This document shows positions 27,430-37,937 of a stretch of 64,000 nt of DNA, in pieces. This stretch comes from Noviherbaspirillum aerium. GTDB taxonomy: Bacteria > Pseudomonadota > Gammaproteobacteria > Burkholderiales > Burkholderiaceae_D. The translations under genes were made by a program, and so were the position numbers. Numbering within the stretch: the first letter of the stretch is position 1; each line of letters opens with the position of its first letter. The DNA lies in the NCBI RefSeq assembly GCF_008929045.1, contig NZ_VFAH01000030.1, forward strand, positions 1 to 64,000, given 5' to 3'. The notes under the pieces were generated by a model, which worked only from the letters and a program-made list of their open reading frames with translations, searched no databases and had not been told where the DNA came from.

Positions 27430-30400
27430 GCGGCACTCAGCTGTTTTTGCACAAGTTGGTAATACATGCCCCGGCGGTCGACCAGTTCATCGTGCCGGCC
27501 CTGCTCCACGATCGCGCCTTCATACAGCACCAGGATCTTGTCGGCGCGCATGATGGTGCTGAGCCGGTGGGCGATGATCACCGCCGTGCGGCCCTTCAGG
27601 ATTTCATTCATGTTGCCCATGATGTTGCTCTCCGACTGGGTGTCGAGCGCCGAGGTGGCTTCGTCGAACACCAGCAGGCGCGGATCATGATAGAGCGCGC
27701 GCGCGATGCACAGGCGCTGTATCTGCCCGCCCGACAGGCCGACGCCGCGCTCGCCGACGATCTGCTCGTAGCCGAGCGGCATCTTGGCGATGAAGGGATG
27801 GGCATCGGCCATCTTCGCCACTTCCTCGATGCGGCGGCGGTCCGGACTTTCCTCGCCGCTGGCGATGTTTTCGGCGATGGTGCCGGAAAACACCAGGTTG
27901 CTCTGCATGACATAGCCGACCTGCGCGCGGAAATAATCCTTGTCGATCTTGCCGACGTCATAGCCGTCGACCGTGATCTTGCCTTCGGTGGGCGCATAGA
28001 AGCCGACCAGCAGCTTGGCCAGCGTGGTCTTGCCGGAGCCGCTGCGGCCGACCACCGCGACCAGCTCGCCGGGCTTGATGTCGAAGCTGATGTTTTCCAG
28101 CACATAGTCGGTCTCGTTGCCGCCATAGCGGAAATACACGTTCTCGAAGCGGATATCGCCCTGCAGGTCGGGCAGCACCACCCGCGACGGCAAGTCTTCC
28201 GGCTTCTGTTCCGGCTCCATGTCGAGCACGTCGCCCAGGCGCTCCATGGCCACCGCCGCGTCGTTGAGCTGGCTCCACAGGCCGACCAGCCCCATCAGCG
28301 GCGCCATCACGCTGCCCATCAATGCATTGAAGGCCATCAGCTGGCCGATGGTGAGTTCGCGCGACAGCACCAGGTTGGCGCCGACCCAGAGAATGGTAAT
28401 GGTGGTGGCGGCGTTGAGCACCTGGCTGGTAAGCGAGACGACGATGTTGAAGCCCTGCGCGCGGTACTGCACGTCGAGCGACTTCGCGTACTTCTTTTCC
28501 CACTTCATGCGCACCGCCCGCTCGATGCCCATGCCCTTGACGGTTTCCACGCCGCCCAGGGTTTCCATCAGGTAGGCCTGGGCGTCCGTGGCGGAGGCGA
28601 AGGCTTCGCGTGCATAGTTCTTGCTCTTCGGCGTGACCAGCACGGTCAGCGTAATGATGGGAATCACGAAGGCGATCAGCACCACCGTCAGCTTGGCGTT
28701 GTACATGAACATGATGGTGAAATAGATGAACACCATCAGGAGGTTGAGCACCGTGGTGACCGTGGATTCGGTCAGGAAGCCGCGTATCGTCTGGTTTTCC
28801 TGGAAGCGCGCCAGCACGTCGCCGGTCTTGCGCTTGGCGAAGAAGGAAAACGGCAGCGACATGGTGTGCCGGAAAAAGTGCGACATCATCGCGAAATCCA
28901 TGTTGCGCACCATGAAGTTGGCGAGATAGGCGCGGATGGTGCTCATGAGCTGCGTGAACACGTTGGAAATGATGAGGCCGGCGATCAGCAGGTGCAGCAG
29001 GCCGAAATTCTGATGCACTATCACGCCGTCAAGTATGTTTTGAATGATGAGCGGCGGCACCAGCCCCAGCATCTGGATCACGAAGGTGGCCAGGAACAGG
29101 TGCAGCAGGATCTTCTTATAGGGCTTGAGGTAGGCGACGAAACGTATCCAGGGCGAGCGGGTCGCCGCCATCTGCACCATGTCCTCGCGCGCGGTGAACA
29201 GCAGGCAGGTGCCGCTCCAGCCGCGCTCGAATTCCTCCACCGTCATCTTGCGGTAGCCGACCGCCGGATCGGCCACGCGCACATGCCGCTTCGACACGCC
29301 GTAGACAACGATGTAGTGGTAGCCCTCCCAGTGCACGATGAACGGCAGTTCAAAGCCGAGCAGGGATTCATAGGTGCATTGCACGCCGCGCGTGGTGAAC
29401 CCGAGCGAATCGCCGACCCGCGCCAGGCTGTCGAGGGTGGCGCCCTGCGTCGTCACGTTGGCGAGTTCGCGCAGCTTGCCCAGCGTCATGGGTATGCCGT
29501 AATGCTTGCAGATCATCGCCAGGCAGGCGGCGCCGCAATCCATCTCTTCCGCCTGCTCCACCCAGGGGAAACGCTTGATCAGCTTCTCGCCATGCTCCGG
29601 CTCCGAAAGCAGGTCCAGCCGCACCGGATGCTTGCGCCGCTCGGCCAGCTTCTTCTGCCGGTGCAGTTCGCGCTCGATGAACTGGATGCGCGCTTCCAGC
29701 GCCTCGCGCAGCTTGGGATTGCGTTCCACCAGCTGGTGCACGGTCTTTTCCGGTATCACCAGCAGCGTGGTGTCGACATTGGCGGTGACGGTGGCCATCT
29801 GCTCCTGCCGCATCACGCATGCCTTCTCGCCGAAGATCTCGCCTTCGCGCAGCGTCGCCAGCGGATATTCCGCGCCTTCCTCGGTGCGCACGATGCGCAC
29901 CTCGCCATGGCGCACCACATACAGCCTGCGATCCTCGCGCGCGTCCTGCTTCAGGATTTCCTTGCCGGCGGCGACGCGCTTGACGCCGACGCTGCGGATG
30001 AATTCTTCCAGCTCCTTCTTGTTGACCTTGCCCTTGAGATCGAACAGCCGCGCCACGAAACCGCCGGCCGAACTGATGGCGACATAGCTGGTGACGAAGG
30101 CATAGGCCGCCGGATTCTGCATCACGATGGGGCCGATCACCTGGCGCGGAATGAACAGCAGTTCCGTCTTGGTGGAAGACCGCACCGAGGATTCATGCCG
30201 GTATTCGCGCAGCATGGCAATGTCGGCGAACACTTCGCCGGCCTTGCGCACGCCCATGCTGATCTCCTTGCCCTGCTCTTCGGTGAAGATGCGCACCGAA
30301 CCGCTCTTGATCACGAACAGGCCCTCGGCCGCGTCGCCGGCGTTGCAGACGGTGTCGCCGAAGCCGAAGAAGCGCGATTCGGCGCTGGCGGCGAGCCGCT

Positions 30401-30485
30401 CCAGTTCCTCGCGGCTGAACGGCGAGAGGATTTCGACGTTGGCGAGGAAGTCGGTCAGCGGATGCAGTTGGGGAGAGGTGTCCAT
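27426..30485 (-). CDS. Peptidase-C39 ABC exporter with two N-terminal cyclic-nucleotide-binding domains
   Basis: 1019 residues. Two CRP-like cNMP-binding domains (about 17-135 and 155-275) are followed by a C39 peptidase domain (about 305-430) with oxyanion Gln311, nucleophile Cys317 in DCGAAC, His390 in GYHYIVVYG and Asp406 in VADPA. A six-helix export domain spans about 455-745. The ATPase has Walker A GRSGSGKT (813-820), LSGGQ (917-921), Walker B VFDEATSALD and switch His973. C39 exporters cleave leaders after Gly-Gly while exporting the core, so the eight peptides here are the obvious substrates. The cNMP pair is an unusual addition and suggests gating by a cyclic nucleotide or a structural role. 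The gene is coupled by ATGA to the sigma-54 activator and lies 132 bases after the isomerase. Confidence 0.95.
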
Positions 30486-30617
30486 GAATTCGCCATCTTC
30501 CTCGCTTGGTTGCGTTCGGGCCGTCCTGCCGTGCGGCTGTTATCGATCCCGGGTTCTGGCATGGAGGAATCCGGGATCGGCATGCAGCCTTGCGCGGGCG
30601 TTGGAGCGGGTGAAGGA

Positions 30618-31370
30618 TTATCGTGCTTCGATAATGTGCTCCTGCGCCCTCGCCTGCAGCCACTCTTCCTTGAGCAGGCGGCGGATTTCCGCGGACGCCT
30701 CTTCATCCAGCCGGGCCGGGGTTTTCGCGTTCACCCTGAAGATCTCGAAGAAGCTGCGGTCCGGCGACGGAAACGGCCCGAGCAGTTCACCCACCTGCGC
30801 ATTGAACACCTTGGCCTCGATGTCGCTCTTGAGCGAACCGCGCAGCACCTTGCCGATCAGGCCGCCCTTGTCGCGCGTATCGGCGATGGAATGTTCGCGC
30901 GCCATTTCCTCGAAGCTGTCGGGATCGTCCTCCAGCACCGAAATCATTTCCTTGGCCTTGCCCTCGGTGTCGAGCACCACATGACTGATTTCAATGCTGT
31001 CGAATTTCGGGAAGTTGAGCTTGAAGTAGTTCTCCACCGCCTTGTCGCTGCAGACCTGGGCCAGCATCTTTTCCTGGTAGAGCATGTCGGTGATGTAAGT
31101 CTCGAATTCATCGAGATTGATGCGCAGCGCGTCGAGATAATTGTTCATGTCCGCCGCACGGTGCAGGCCCTGCACGCGCCGGAACTGGTCGGCGCGCTCC
31201 TGTATGTCTTCTGGGCTGATGACGATGCCCTGCCGCTTCGCCGCCTTGACCGTGAGCTTGTCGCGCACAATCTGCTCGACCAGGCTGTCGAATTGCCCGC
31301 TCAGTTTCAATGTCCTGACGAAATCTTCAAAGCCGATGACTTCATCGTCGATGCGCACTATTTCGGTCAT
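30618..31370 (-). CDS. Parvulin-type peptidyl-prolyl cis-trans isomerase, SurA/PpiC-like, without signal peptide
   Basis: 250 residues from the ATG at 31370 (AAGGAG upstream; the longer frame is rejected). The helical N-terminal part (about 1-130) resembles SurA_N chaperone segments. The rotamase domain (about 130-230) shows ISHVVLD, a FEEMAREHSIADTRDKGGLIG motif, and VGELLGPFPSPDRSFFEIFRV. No export signal is visible, so it probably acts in the cytoplasm, perhaps holding precursors export-competent for the adjacent C39 exporter. It is first in the isomerase/exporter/activator group behind a weak sigma-54-like element. Confidence 0.87.
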   Translation of the reverse strand: MTEIVRIDDEVIGFEDFVRTLKLSGQFDSLVEQIVRDKLTVKAAKRQGIVISPEDIQERADQFRRVQGLHRAADMNNYLDALRINLDEFETYITDMLYQEKMLAQVCSDKAVENYFKLNFPKFDSIEISHVVLDTEGKAKEMISVLEDDPDSFEEMAREHSIADTRDKGGLIGKVLRGSLKSDIEAKVFNAQVGELLGPFPSPDRSFFEIFRVNAKTPARLDEEASAEIRRLLKEEWLQARAQEHIIEAR

Positions 31371-31458
31371 TTCGCATTCTCCTTGAGATGCAGGACGGCG
31401 CCGCCGGGCAAGCGCGATTGACAAAGCGCGCATGCAGCGGCCTGACTGCTGGTGTTAC

Positions 31459-31474
31459 AGCAACTGTCCGACCA
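31459..31474 (-). promoter_or_regulatory. Weak candidate sigma-54 promoter for the isomerase/exporter/activator operon
   Basis: Minus-strand TGGTCGGACAGTTGCT has GG at 31473-31472, GC at 31461-31460, ten bases between and a good TTGCT, but the CAC of the -24 box is lost. It lies about 78 bases upstream of the isomerase start. Alone it would not be persuasive; the context raises it. Confidence 0.35.
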
Positions 31475-31497
31475 TCCGGCGGTCGATCGAGGAAGAC

Positions 31498-31527
31498 GGC
31501 AGCGGCAGCGGCAGCGGCAGCGGCAGC
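31498..31527 (+). repeat. Five tandem GGCAGC hexamers
   Basis: A perfect 5 x 6-bp array in the 486-base gap (31371-31856) between the divergent isomerase and endonuclease III-like genes. No accepted gene covers it; a minus-strand frame across it would encode Pro-Leu repeats but lacks other support. The rest of the gap holds an AT-rich patch near 31530-31600 and no recognisable gene. Confidence 0.7.
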
Positions 31528-31856
31528 ACTCCATACACATTATCTACCTCGAGATTGAGAATAATAAGACGGTGTAAACCAACAACGCTGTGTTTGCTCA
31601 ATGTCTGAAAGGACAATCGGTGCTTCTTGCTTAACCGGATGCAATGTGGCGCGGCGGCATCGCGGCACGCTTCCGGCGCATCGGAAAAGAAGCACATCGG
31701 CCTTACGGTTGCGGACGGCGAAGCCGGGCGTTGAGGTTGTTGCGGGAAACGATTGCCGCCGGCGCGGGTCACATCCGATATCGGCGGTATGCATAGGCGC
31801 GGTGTTTTCATCCTTTATTCACCATGCTTTCACCGCATCATCAACGAAGAACACTC

Positions 31857-32630
31857 ATGCACCAGCAAACCCTTTCCCTGTTCGATACCGACGTGCCGAA
31901 CGATCCTCCCGAGGCCAAGGCGCTGGAAGTGCACCGGCGTCTCTGCAAGGAATACGACTGCCCGCTGCGCTATTTCCACCGGCTTGATCCGTTGTCGGAA
32001 CTGGTATCGGCGCTGCTGTCCCACCGCACGCGCAATCGCGATTCGGGACTCGCCTTCCGCACGCTGCGCGAGCGCTTTCCCGATTGGGAACAGGCGCGCG
32101 ATGCGCCGGTGGATCAGGTGCAGGACGCCATCTCCGCCTGTACCTGGCCGGAACAGAAGGCGCCGCGCCTGCAGGCGGTGCTGCGCGCAGTCGGCGAACG
32201 CAACAATGGCAGCCTGTCTCTGGAGTTCCTGCGCGACTGGCCGGTGGCAAAGGCGCGCGCCTGGCTGGAAAGCCTGCCCGGCGTCGGTCCCAAGACCAGC
32301 GCGGCGGTGATTTCCTTCAGCAACCTGCGCGGCAAGGCCTTGCCGGTTGACAGCCATCATCACCGGGTCGCGGCGCGGCTTGGCCTGATCCCCGAGGACT
32401 TGCCGGTGGGTCCTTCGCACCGCGTTCTCGAATCCCAGCTGCCGGGCGAATGGGATGCGCAGATGGTGTACGACAATCACCAGATCATCATGCGGCACGG
32501 CAAGGAAACCTGCACCTGGCGCGATCCGAAATGCCGGCAGTGCGTGCTGCTGGATCTCTGCCCGCATGGTCAGGCAAGGCTGGCCGGCAAGCGGACGGCG
32601 AAGCATGAGGGCGAACAGCCGGCGCGGTAG
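31857..32630 (+). CDS. Endonuclease III-like HhH-GPD DNA glycosylase with 4Fe-4S cluster
   Basis: 257 residues from the ATG at 31857. It has the helix-hairpin-helix LESLPGVGPKTSAAV followed by the catalytic-Asp motif LPVDSHHHRV, and a C-terminal cluster loop C-x6-C-x2-C-x5-C. The usual Nth lysine position (in LPGVGRKT) is PK here, so whether it is bifunctional or a UvdE-like relative is open. N-terminal LSHRTRNRDSGLAF is a variant of the SxQTtD helix of Nth. Probably removes damaged pyrimidines. Nothing links it to the secretion locus. Confidence 0.88.
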   Translation: MHQQTLSLFDTDVPNDPPEAKALEVHRRLCKEYDCPLRYFHRLDPLSELVSALLSHRTRNRDSGLAFRTLRERFPDWEQARDAPVDQVQDAISACTWPEQKAPRLQAVLRAVGERNNGSLSLEFLRDWPVAKARAWLESLPGVGPKTSAAVISFSNLRGKALPVDSHHHRVAARLGLIPEDLPVGPSHRVLESQLPGEWDAQMVYDNHQIIMRHGKETCTWRDPKCRQCVLLDLCPHGQARLAGKRTAKHEGEQPAR

Positions 32631-32747
32631 GTTGCGATAGTTTGTGATAGGCACATGAGCGCGGCATGCCATGCATTCAATAAGCAATGCCGCAGGGCTT
32701 TCGAATACGACATGCCCGTATCGTGGACGCGGATCGCCTGCTTCCCA

Positions 32748-33464
32748 TCAATGCGCATCGACTCGCTGATCCAGGCAAGCCCGGTCGGCGCGACGGCAGC
32801 CTGGAGAGCGGCTGCCGGTTCCCAGCCAGTTCCAGAAATGTCGTGCGATACGCGGCGGACCTTCCACCCGCATTTGCCGCTCGTCAATCGCATCCTCGGG
32901 CTTCATGTTGCCGACGCAGATTTCCGTCATTGCGCGCACGGTGGAAGACACGATCAGGTTCGCCTTGCGGCCGGGCTCATCCCGGCAGAGATCGACCTGT
33001 CCATCGCCGACCACCAGCCACCACATCGTTTCGCCGGGTCGGGCATCATGAAAGACGAACTGGATAACGACTGGATCTTGCGGAAACATTTCAAGGCGCA
33101 AGACGCGCCGGATGTCCCACATGAGCAGCCCGGGGTCGAGCTCTTCATCCCGAAAGCGGTAGTTCATCCAGCGCGAGCCCCATTTGGCGATGGCAATGAT
33201 GATCGGGCCCAGTTCCTGGCCGGATTCCGTGAGGCGGTATTCCCAGGCTTTTCCGGTGGGCACCCGGCGCAGGACGCCGATGCCTTCCAGATGCCGCAGA
33301 CGCTGCGCCAGCAGGCTGGTCGACATGCGCGGCACGCCGCGATGTATATCGTTGAAGCGCCTGCTGCCGCATAACAATTCGCGCAGCACCAGCGTTGTCC
33401 ATCGCTCGCACAATGCTTCCGCACCGCGCGCGAACGTGCAGGACCGGCCGTAGCTTTCATCCAT
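32748..33464 (-). CDS. HxlR-family transcriptional regulator with C-terminal SCP2-like domain
   Basis: 238 residues with GGGAGG five bases before the ATG. Residues 1-100 form an HxlR winged helix (CERWTTLVLRELLCGSRRFND, RLRHLEGIGVLRR, EYRLTESGQEL). Residues about 120-215 resemble a SCP2/sterol-carrier-like domain, as in several HxlR proteins that sense small lipophilic ligands. The final ~20 residues look unrelated. It is divergent from a methyltransferase gene 212 bases away, which it may regulate. Confidence 0.85.
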   Translation of the reverse strand: MDESYGRSCTFARGAEALCERWTTLVLRELLCGSRRFNDIHRGVPRMSTSLLAQRLRHLEGIGVLRRVPTGKAWEYRLTESGQELGPIIIAIAKWGSRWMNYRFRDEELDPGLLMWDIRRVLRLEMFPQDPVVIQFVFHDARPGETMWWLVVGDGQVDLCRDEPGRKANLIVSSTVRAMTEICVGNMKPEDAIDERQMRVEGPPRIARHFWNWLGTGSRSPGCRRADRACLDQRVDAH

Positions 33465-33676
33465 GCAAACCTCCCGGCTTCAAGGCGAGCCAACCGCTTC
33501 AGATTCTGGACTGGACACCATGCTCCGTCAAGCGCACGCTGCCCCTGCCGACATGCCGCTTTCGCATCCCGGGCCGGCCAGCCTCGCACTTCTCTACGCC
33601 GCGCACGCCTGGCGGCATCCGGCATGCATCCTTTCCCTTTTGCACCTTTGCGTATCTGTCTTGAGGAGAATTCAAC

Positions 33677-34519
33677 ATGAGTACCATTGCGTCACAAGCG
33701 CCCGCGGGAATGTCGCCGGAAATGGAAAGCTTCAAGGCCCGCCTGAAAGCGACATGGATGGCGGGCGACTACGGTCACTTCGCGCAGTACCTGGAACCAG
33801 GCGCCCTTGAATTCCTTGATCGTCTCCGGCTGACGCCGGGAACGCGCATGCTGGATGTCGCATGCGGCGCCGGGCAGATCGCCATTCCGGCGGCCCGCGC
33901 CGGCATCAAGGTCACTGGCATCGACATTGCAACCAACCTGATAGAGCAGGCGCGCAAGCGCGCGGCGGCGGAAGGCATCGAAGCAAGCTTCGAGGAAGGT
34001 GATGCGGAAGCGCTTCCGTATGAGGATGCCTCGTTTGATATCGTGGTCAGCCTGATCGGCGCGATGTTCGCCCCGCGCCCCGACAAGGTGGCGGCGGAAC
34101 TGGTGCGCGTTTGCCGGCCCGGCGGCAGGATCGTCATGGCGAACTGGACGCCGGAGGGGCATGTCGGCCAGATGTTCAAGATCATCGGCCGTCATGTTCC
34201 GCCTTCTCCCCTCATGCCGTCGCCAATGAAATGGGGTGACGAAGCCATCGTGCGGGACCGGCTGGGAGTTGGCACGGCACAGGTGAGCGTCGAGAAATTC
34301 CTGTATCCGATGCGCTATCCGTTTCCACCCGAACAGGTGGTCGATTTCTTCTTTACCTACTACGGTCCGACCAACCGCGCCCTGGCGGCACTGGCGCCGG
34401 ACGGCCAGGCCGCGCTGCGTGAAGAGCTCGTGCAGTTATGGAGCGCCAGCAACCGGGCGCAGGGCAACATCACGGAAGTGCAGGCGGAATACCTGCATGT
34501 GACCGCGATACGGCAGTGA
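33677..34519 (+). CDS. Class I SAM-dependent methyltransferase
   Basis: 280 residues. Motif I is [17 protein letters not shown], motif II VTGIDIA, and [20 protein letters not shown] follows, as in the UbiE/Methyltransf_11 group. The C-terminal half carries no diagnostic domain and the substrate cannot be told. It has a ribosome site (TGAGGAG) upstream, and the divergent HxlR gene suggests ligand-controlled expression. Confidence 0.88.
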   Translation: MSTIASQAPAGMSPEMESFKARLKATWMAGDYGHFAQYLEPGALEFLDRLRLTPGTRMLDVACGAGQIAIPAARAGIKVTGIDIATNLIEQARKRAAAEGIEASFEEGDAEALPYEDASFDIVVSLIGAMFAPRPDKVAAELVRVCRPGGRIVMANWTPEGHVGQMFKIIGRHVPPSPLMPSPMKWGDEAIVRDRLGVGTAQVSVEKFLYPMRYPFPPEQVVDFFFTYYGPTNRALAALAPDGQAALREELVQLWSASNRAQGNITEVQAEYLHVTAIRQ

Positions 34520-34629
34520 ACCGCGCGACCGCGCCGCGCAACCGAAGCGGAAGCGGAAAGCGGAACGGGCCCGGCACAGGAACAACAAGCATGAATGGCC
34601 GGGCCGCTTGCCGCCGTCTACACGGGTTC

Positions 34630-35370
34630 TCAGAGCGGCCTGACGAACAAGCCTATGGTCAGCGCGATGCCGATGCACACCACCGCGATGCGCAGGATCT
34701 TTTCATTGACGCGATGCAGCGCCCATGAACCGCACAGGCCGCCGATGATGGCGCCGGCGCCGAGAATGATCGCTTCCAGCCAGTGCAGATGGGGTGAAGT
34801 GAAGAACAGCGCCACGGCCGATGCATTCATCACGCCGGCCAATACATTCTTGGTGGCGCCGGCATTGCGCGTCGGCAGGCCCGCCATGGTCAGCGCCGCC
34901 AGCATCAGGAAGCCGATGCCGCCGCCGAAATAGCCGCCGTAGATGGCGATCGCGAATTGGGCGAAGGCGGTCGTGACCGGCCCGAGATGCACGCTGGCGG
35001 CGCCCTGCCTGCGGAAGAAACTGCCCCAGGCGAATACGGTGGTGGCGAACAGCACCAGCCACGGCACCAGTTTCGCGAAGACCGAGGATGGCGTCTTCAG
35101 CAGCAGCAGGCCGCCGACGGCGCCGCCGAGGATGCTGACGATGAACAGCGCGCGGAACGGGAGCGCGCCGGCGCCCGTCACCAGCTTGCGCCCGGCCAGT
35201 CCGGAGGTGATCTGCCCTGGGAAGAGCGCGACGGTGGAGGTGATGTTGGCCGCCAGCGGAGACATGCCGGTCAGCATCAGCGCCGGCAGCGTCACGAAGG
35301 AACCGCCGCCGGCCAGGGCATTCTGGAGACCGGCCCAGAGGCCGGCGACGAAGATAAGGGCGAGGAGCAT
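34630..35370 (-). CDS. TauE/SafE-family membrane permease
   Basis: 246 residues and about eight hydrophobic helices. N-terminal GLWAGLQNALAGGGSFVTLPALMLTG and the internal YGGYFGGGIGFLMLAAL are the two family repeats. Members export sulfite, sulfoacetate or related organic anions; the substrate here is unknown and no sulfur genes are adjacent. Confidence 0.88.
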   Translation of the reverse strand: MLLALIFVAGLWAGLQNALAGGGSFVTLPALMLTGMSPLAANITSTVALFPGQITSGLAGRKLVTGAGALPFRALFIVSILGGAVGGLLLLKTPSSVFAKLVPWLVLFATTVFAWGSFFRRQGAASVHLGPVTTAFAQFAIAIYGGYFGGGIGFLMLAALTMAGLPTRNAGATKNVLAGVMNASAVALFFTSPHLHWLEAIILGAGAIIGGLCGSWALHRVNEKILRIAVVCIGIALTIGLFVRPL

Positions 35371-35480
35371 GAGGATGGGGAAATTCGTTACAGCGGCGAA
35401 TGATAGCGAAATTTCCCCGGGCGCATGGATTGCCTGCGATCCATGCGGTTCATGCCGGCCTCAAGGCAAGTCGGGAGACC

Positions 35481-37208
35481 TCAGAACTCTTCCCACTCAT
35501 CGCCATTGCTCGTCGCGGGAAGGGCGCGGGCCTGCGGCTGCCGGGGAATCGCGGCCGGCGCTGCCGCGCGCTGTGGCGCGGCCATTCGTTTAACGGCCGG
35601 CTGCATCGAACTTGCCGTACTTGCGGCCAGCTTCGGCGCGGGCGCCTGCAACTGGCCGGACGCCATTCCCAGCTTGAAGGTGCTGACGGCCTGCGCCAGC
35701 TTAGCCGCCTGGTCCTGCAGCGATTCGGAGGCGGCGGCGGCTTCCTCGACGAGGGCGGCGTTCTGCTGCGTGACCTGATCCATCTGCGTGACCGCCTGGT
35801 TGATCTGATCGATGCCCGAAGTCTGCTCCTGGCTCGCGGCACTGATTTCCGCCATGATGTCGGTCACCTTGCGCACGCTGTCGACGATGTTCTGCATGCT
35901 GCCGCCGGCCGCATTCACCAGGCGGTTGCCGGTTTCGACCCGCTCCACCGAGGTATTGATGAGCGTCTTGATTTCCTTGGCGGCGGCGGCCGAGCGCTGC
36001 GCCAGCGTACGGACCTCGCCCGCCACCACCGCGAAACCGCGGCCCTGCTCGCCGGCGCGTGCCGCTTCGACAGCGGCATTGAGCGCGAGGATATTGGTCT
36101 GGAAGGCAATGCCGTCGATCACGGAAATGATGTCCACGATCTGCTTCGCCGATGCGCTGATGTCGGTCATGGTGCCGACCACCTGTTTGATCACGCTGCC
36201 GCCCTCGGCCGCCGCGCCGGAAGCATCGATGGCCAGCGTATTGGCCTGGCGCGCATGCTGGGCGTTCTGCCTGACGGTGGCGGCAAGCTCCTCCATGGAG
36301 GATGCGGTTTCCTCCAGCGAGCTGGCCTGCTGCTCGGTGCGGGAAGAGAGGTCGAGATTGCCGGCGGCGATCTGGTGCGAGGCGGTCGCGATCGTGTCGG
36401 TGCCGTTGCGTACCTCGAGCACGGTCTTCAGCAGGCTGGCATTCATTTGCTTCAATGCAGCGAGCAGGCGCCCGACTTCATCCTGCGAACCCGCGTTGAT
36501 GTCGCGGGTGAGATCGCCGGCAGCCACGGTCTGCGCAATCTCGACCGCTTCCTGCAAGGGGCGCGTGATGCTGCGCGACAGCAGCCACGCGAGCAGCGCG
36601 CCGAGCGCGATGGCGATCGCGCCAAGTGCGCCGAGCATCCATTTCGCGCCGGCATACACGTCATCGATGCGCGCATTGGCGTCGTCGAATACCTTCCCCT
36701 GGAAGGCCAGCACGGTTTTCACGGATTCGACATAGGCATTCATCGCCGGCACCATCTTCGCATCGATCACGGCTTTGAGTTCCGCGTCGCCCATGTTGTC
36801 CTTCTTGAGCCGGAAGACATTGTCGCGCGTTTCGACATAGGTCTTGCGCATGTCGCCGACATTGCCCATCAGGCGCCTGCCTTCTTCGGACTGAATCAGC
36901 TTCTCCAGCTCCTTCTGGATCTCGGTGACCCGCTTGCTGGTGGCCGTCATTTCGGATTCGAAGTAGCGCTGGTCGTCGGCGTCGTTGCTTCTCGCCTTGG
37001 CAAAGGTGCGCACCGAGTTGGTGGCGATGCCGCGCAGCCACTCTTCGGCCAGCTGCCTCTTCTGGGAAGCCTCCACCATGTTGTTCTTGGCCTGCGCGAC
37101 GCGCGACAGTTCCATTATGCCAACGCCGGTCATTAATGCGGTAAGGGCGAGCACCGCTCCAAAGGCCGCGCCGAGGCGCACGCCGATTTTCAAGTTTTTA
37201 ATCTTCAT
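35481..37208 (-). CDS. Methyl-accepting chemotaxis protein (four-helix-bundle sensor)
   Basis: 575 residues from the ATG at 37208; a TTG six codons earlier is less likely. TM1 at about 8-30, a periplasmic four-helix bundle of the Tar type (about 35-185), TM2 near 190-210, HAMP, and a full signalling hairpin with the invariant tip IAFQTNILALNAAVEAARAG. The C-terminus ends DEWEEF, a CheR/CheB tether pentapeptide. A Pro/Ala-rich flexible linker precedes it. The ligand is not predictable. Confidence 0.94.
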   Translation of the reverse strand: MKIKNLKIGVRLGAAFGAVLALTALMTGVGIMELSRVAQAKNNMVEASQKRQLAEEWLRGIATNSVRTFAKARSNDADDQRYFESEMTATSKRVTEIQKELEKLIQSEEGRRLMGNVGDMRKTYVETRDNVFRLKKDNMGDAELKAVIDAKMVPAMNAYVESVKTVLAFQGKVFDDANARIDDVYAGAKWMLGALGAIAIALGALLAWLLSRSITRPLQEAVEIAQTVAAGDLTRDINAGSQDEVGRLLAALKQMNASLLKTVLEVRNGTDTIATASHQIAAGNLDLSSRTEQQASSLEETASSMEELAATVRQNAQHARQANTLAIDASGAAAEGGSVIKQVVGTMTDISASAKQIVDIISVIDGIAFQTNILALNAAVEAARAGEQGRGFAVVAGEVRTLAQRSAAAAKEIKTLINTSVERVETGNRLVNAAGGSMQNIVDSVRKVTDIMAEISAASQEQTSGIDQINQAVTQMDQVTQQNAALVEEAAAASESLQDQAAKLAQAVSTFKLGMASGQLQAPAPKLAASTASSMQPAVKRMAAPQRAAAPAAIPRQPQARALPATSNGDEWEEF

Positions 37209-37937
37209 ATTGTCGATGTGAGTCAATCAACAGAATCACCGTCAGCCGATGCCGGCAGTCGCCGCGCAGGTGGATGCAGGCGCAACGGGAGCCGTGCTGA
37301 TGACGGATTCGGAATGTTTGCCGCTATACCTGGGCGACAAACGGCTTCATATGCGAACAACGCGATGACCGACGGCGGGGATGGGGCTGACGGGGTGGGA
37401 GTTGCTGTTGTATCTGCTTCCGATTATAGCTTTATGTATTGCCCCAATGTAAGTAATACAGCCCTCGGAACAACGCCGTGCGCTGAAAAGTCCCTTAAAC
37501 ATGGTTGAATCGTTAACGTTAATGGCCACCGACGGCATGCCTGCGTTATCTGTTCGGCATGGCCGGCAACGAGGAATTGAGCTCGCTCGCGGCCGCCTTT
37601 GCGCCCTTGTGCGAAAATTGCGGCAGCGCGGAGTGGACGAAGTGTCATCCATGTCTCTCCGGGCCGCGCCGGGATGCTTGTTCGCAAGACATCATGGCCG
37701 AGCCCGGGCATTTCCGCATTGCATTACCAGCCGGATTCGCGAACCATCTGTTTTTGATGTGAATCTGACATAATCCAGCCCTTTCGGATTCGACAACACG
37801 CGCCAGCACGTCACAGCACGTGACAGCATGCCGCCGCCCTGCGGGAGCGATATCGCAATATCGCAACGCAGCCGCTGCGCGGCCGGTCAGGGACCGCGCA
37901 TGTCCGCTCGAATCCATCATGAGAACAGGAGCAATAC
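37209..37937. other. Long intergenic region between chemoreceptor and DUF2760 operon
   Basis: 729 bases without a credible gene; short frames on both strands lack ribosome sites. A minus-strand TATAAT at 37428-37423 could serve the chemoreceptor, with only a poor -35. Near 37806-37828, CAGCACGTCACAGCACGTGACAGC forms a short imperfect repeat upstream of the DUF2760 gene. Confidence 0.35.

Noticed and set aside
27447-31421. A 1324-codon open frame on the plus strand opposite the exporter and isomerase genes
   Set aside because: It is the mirror of codon bias in high-G+C genes; its product is His/Gln/Arg-rich with no domain, while the minus strand encodes clear C39, ABC and parvulin motifs.
31455-31811. 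Minus-strand frame encoding a Pro-Leu repeat
   Set aside because: The repeat is just the GGCAGC hexamer array; there is no ribosome site and no other feature.
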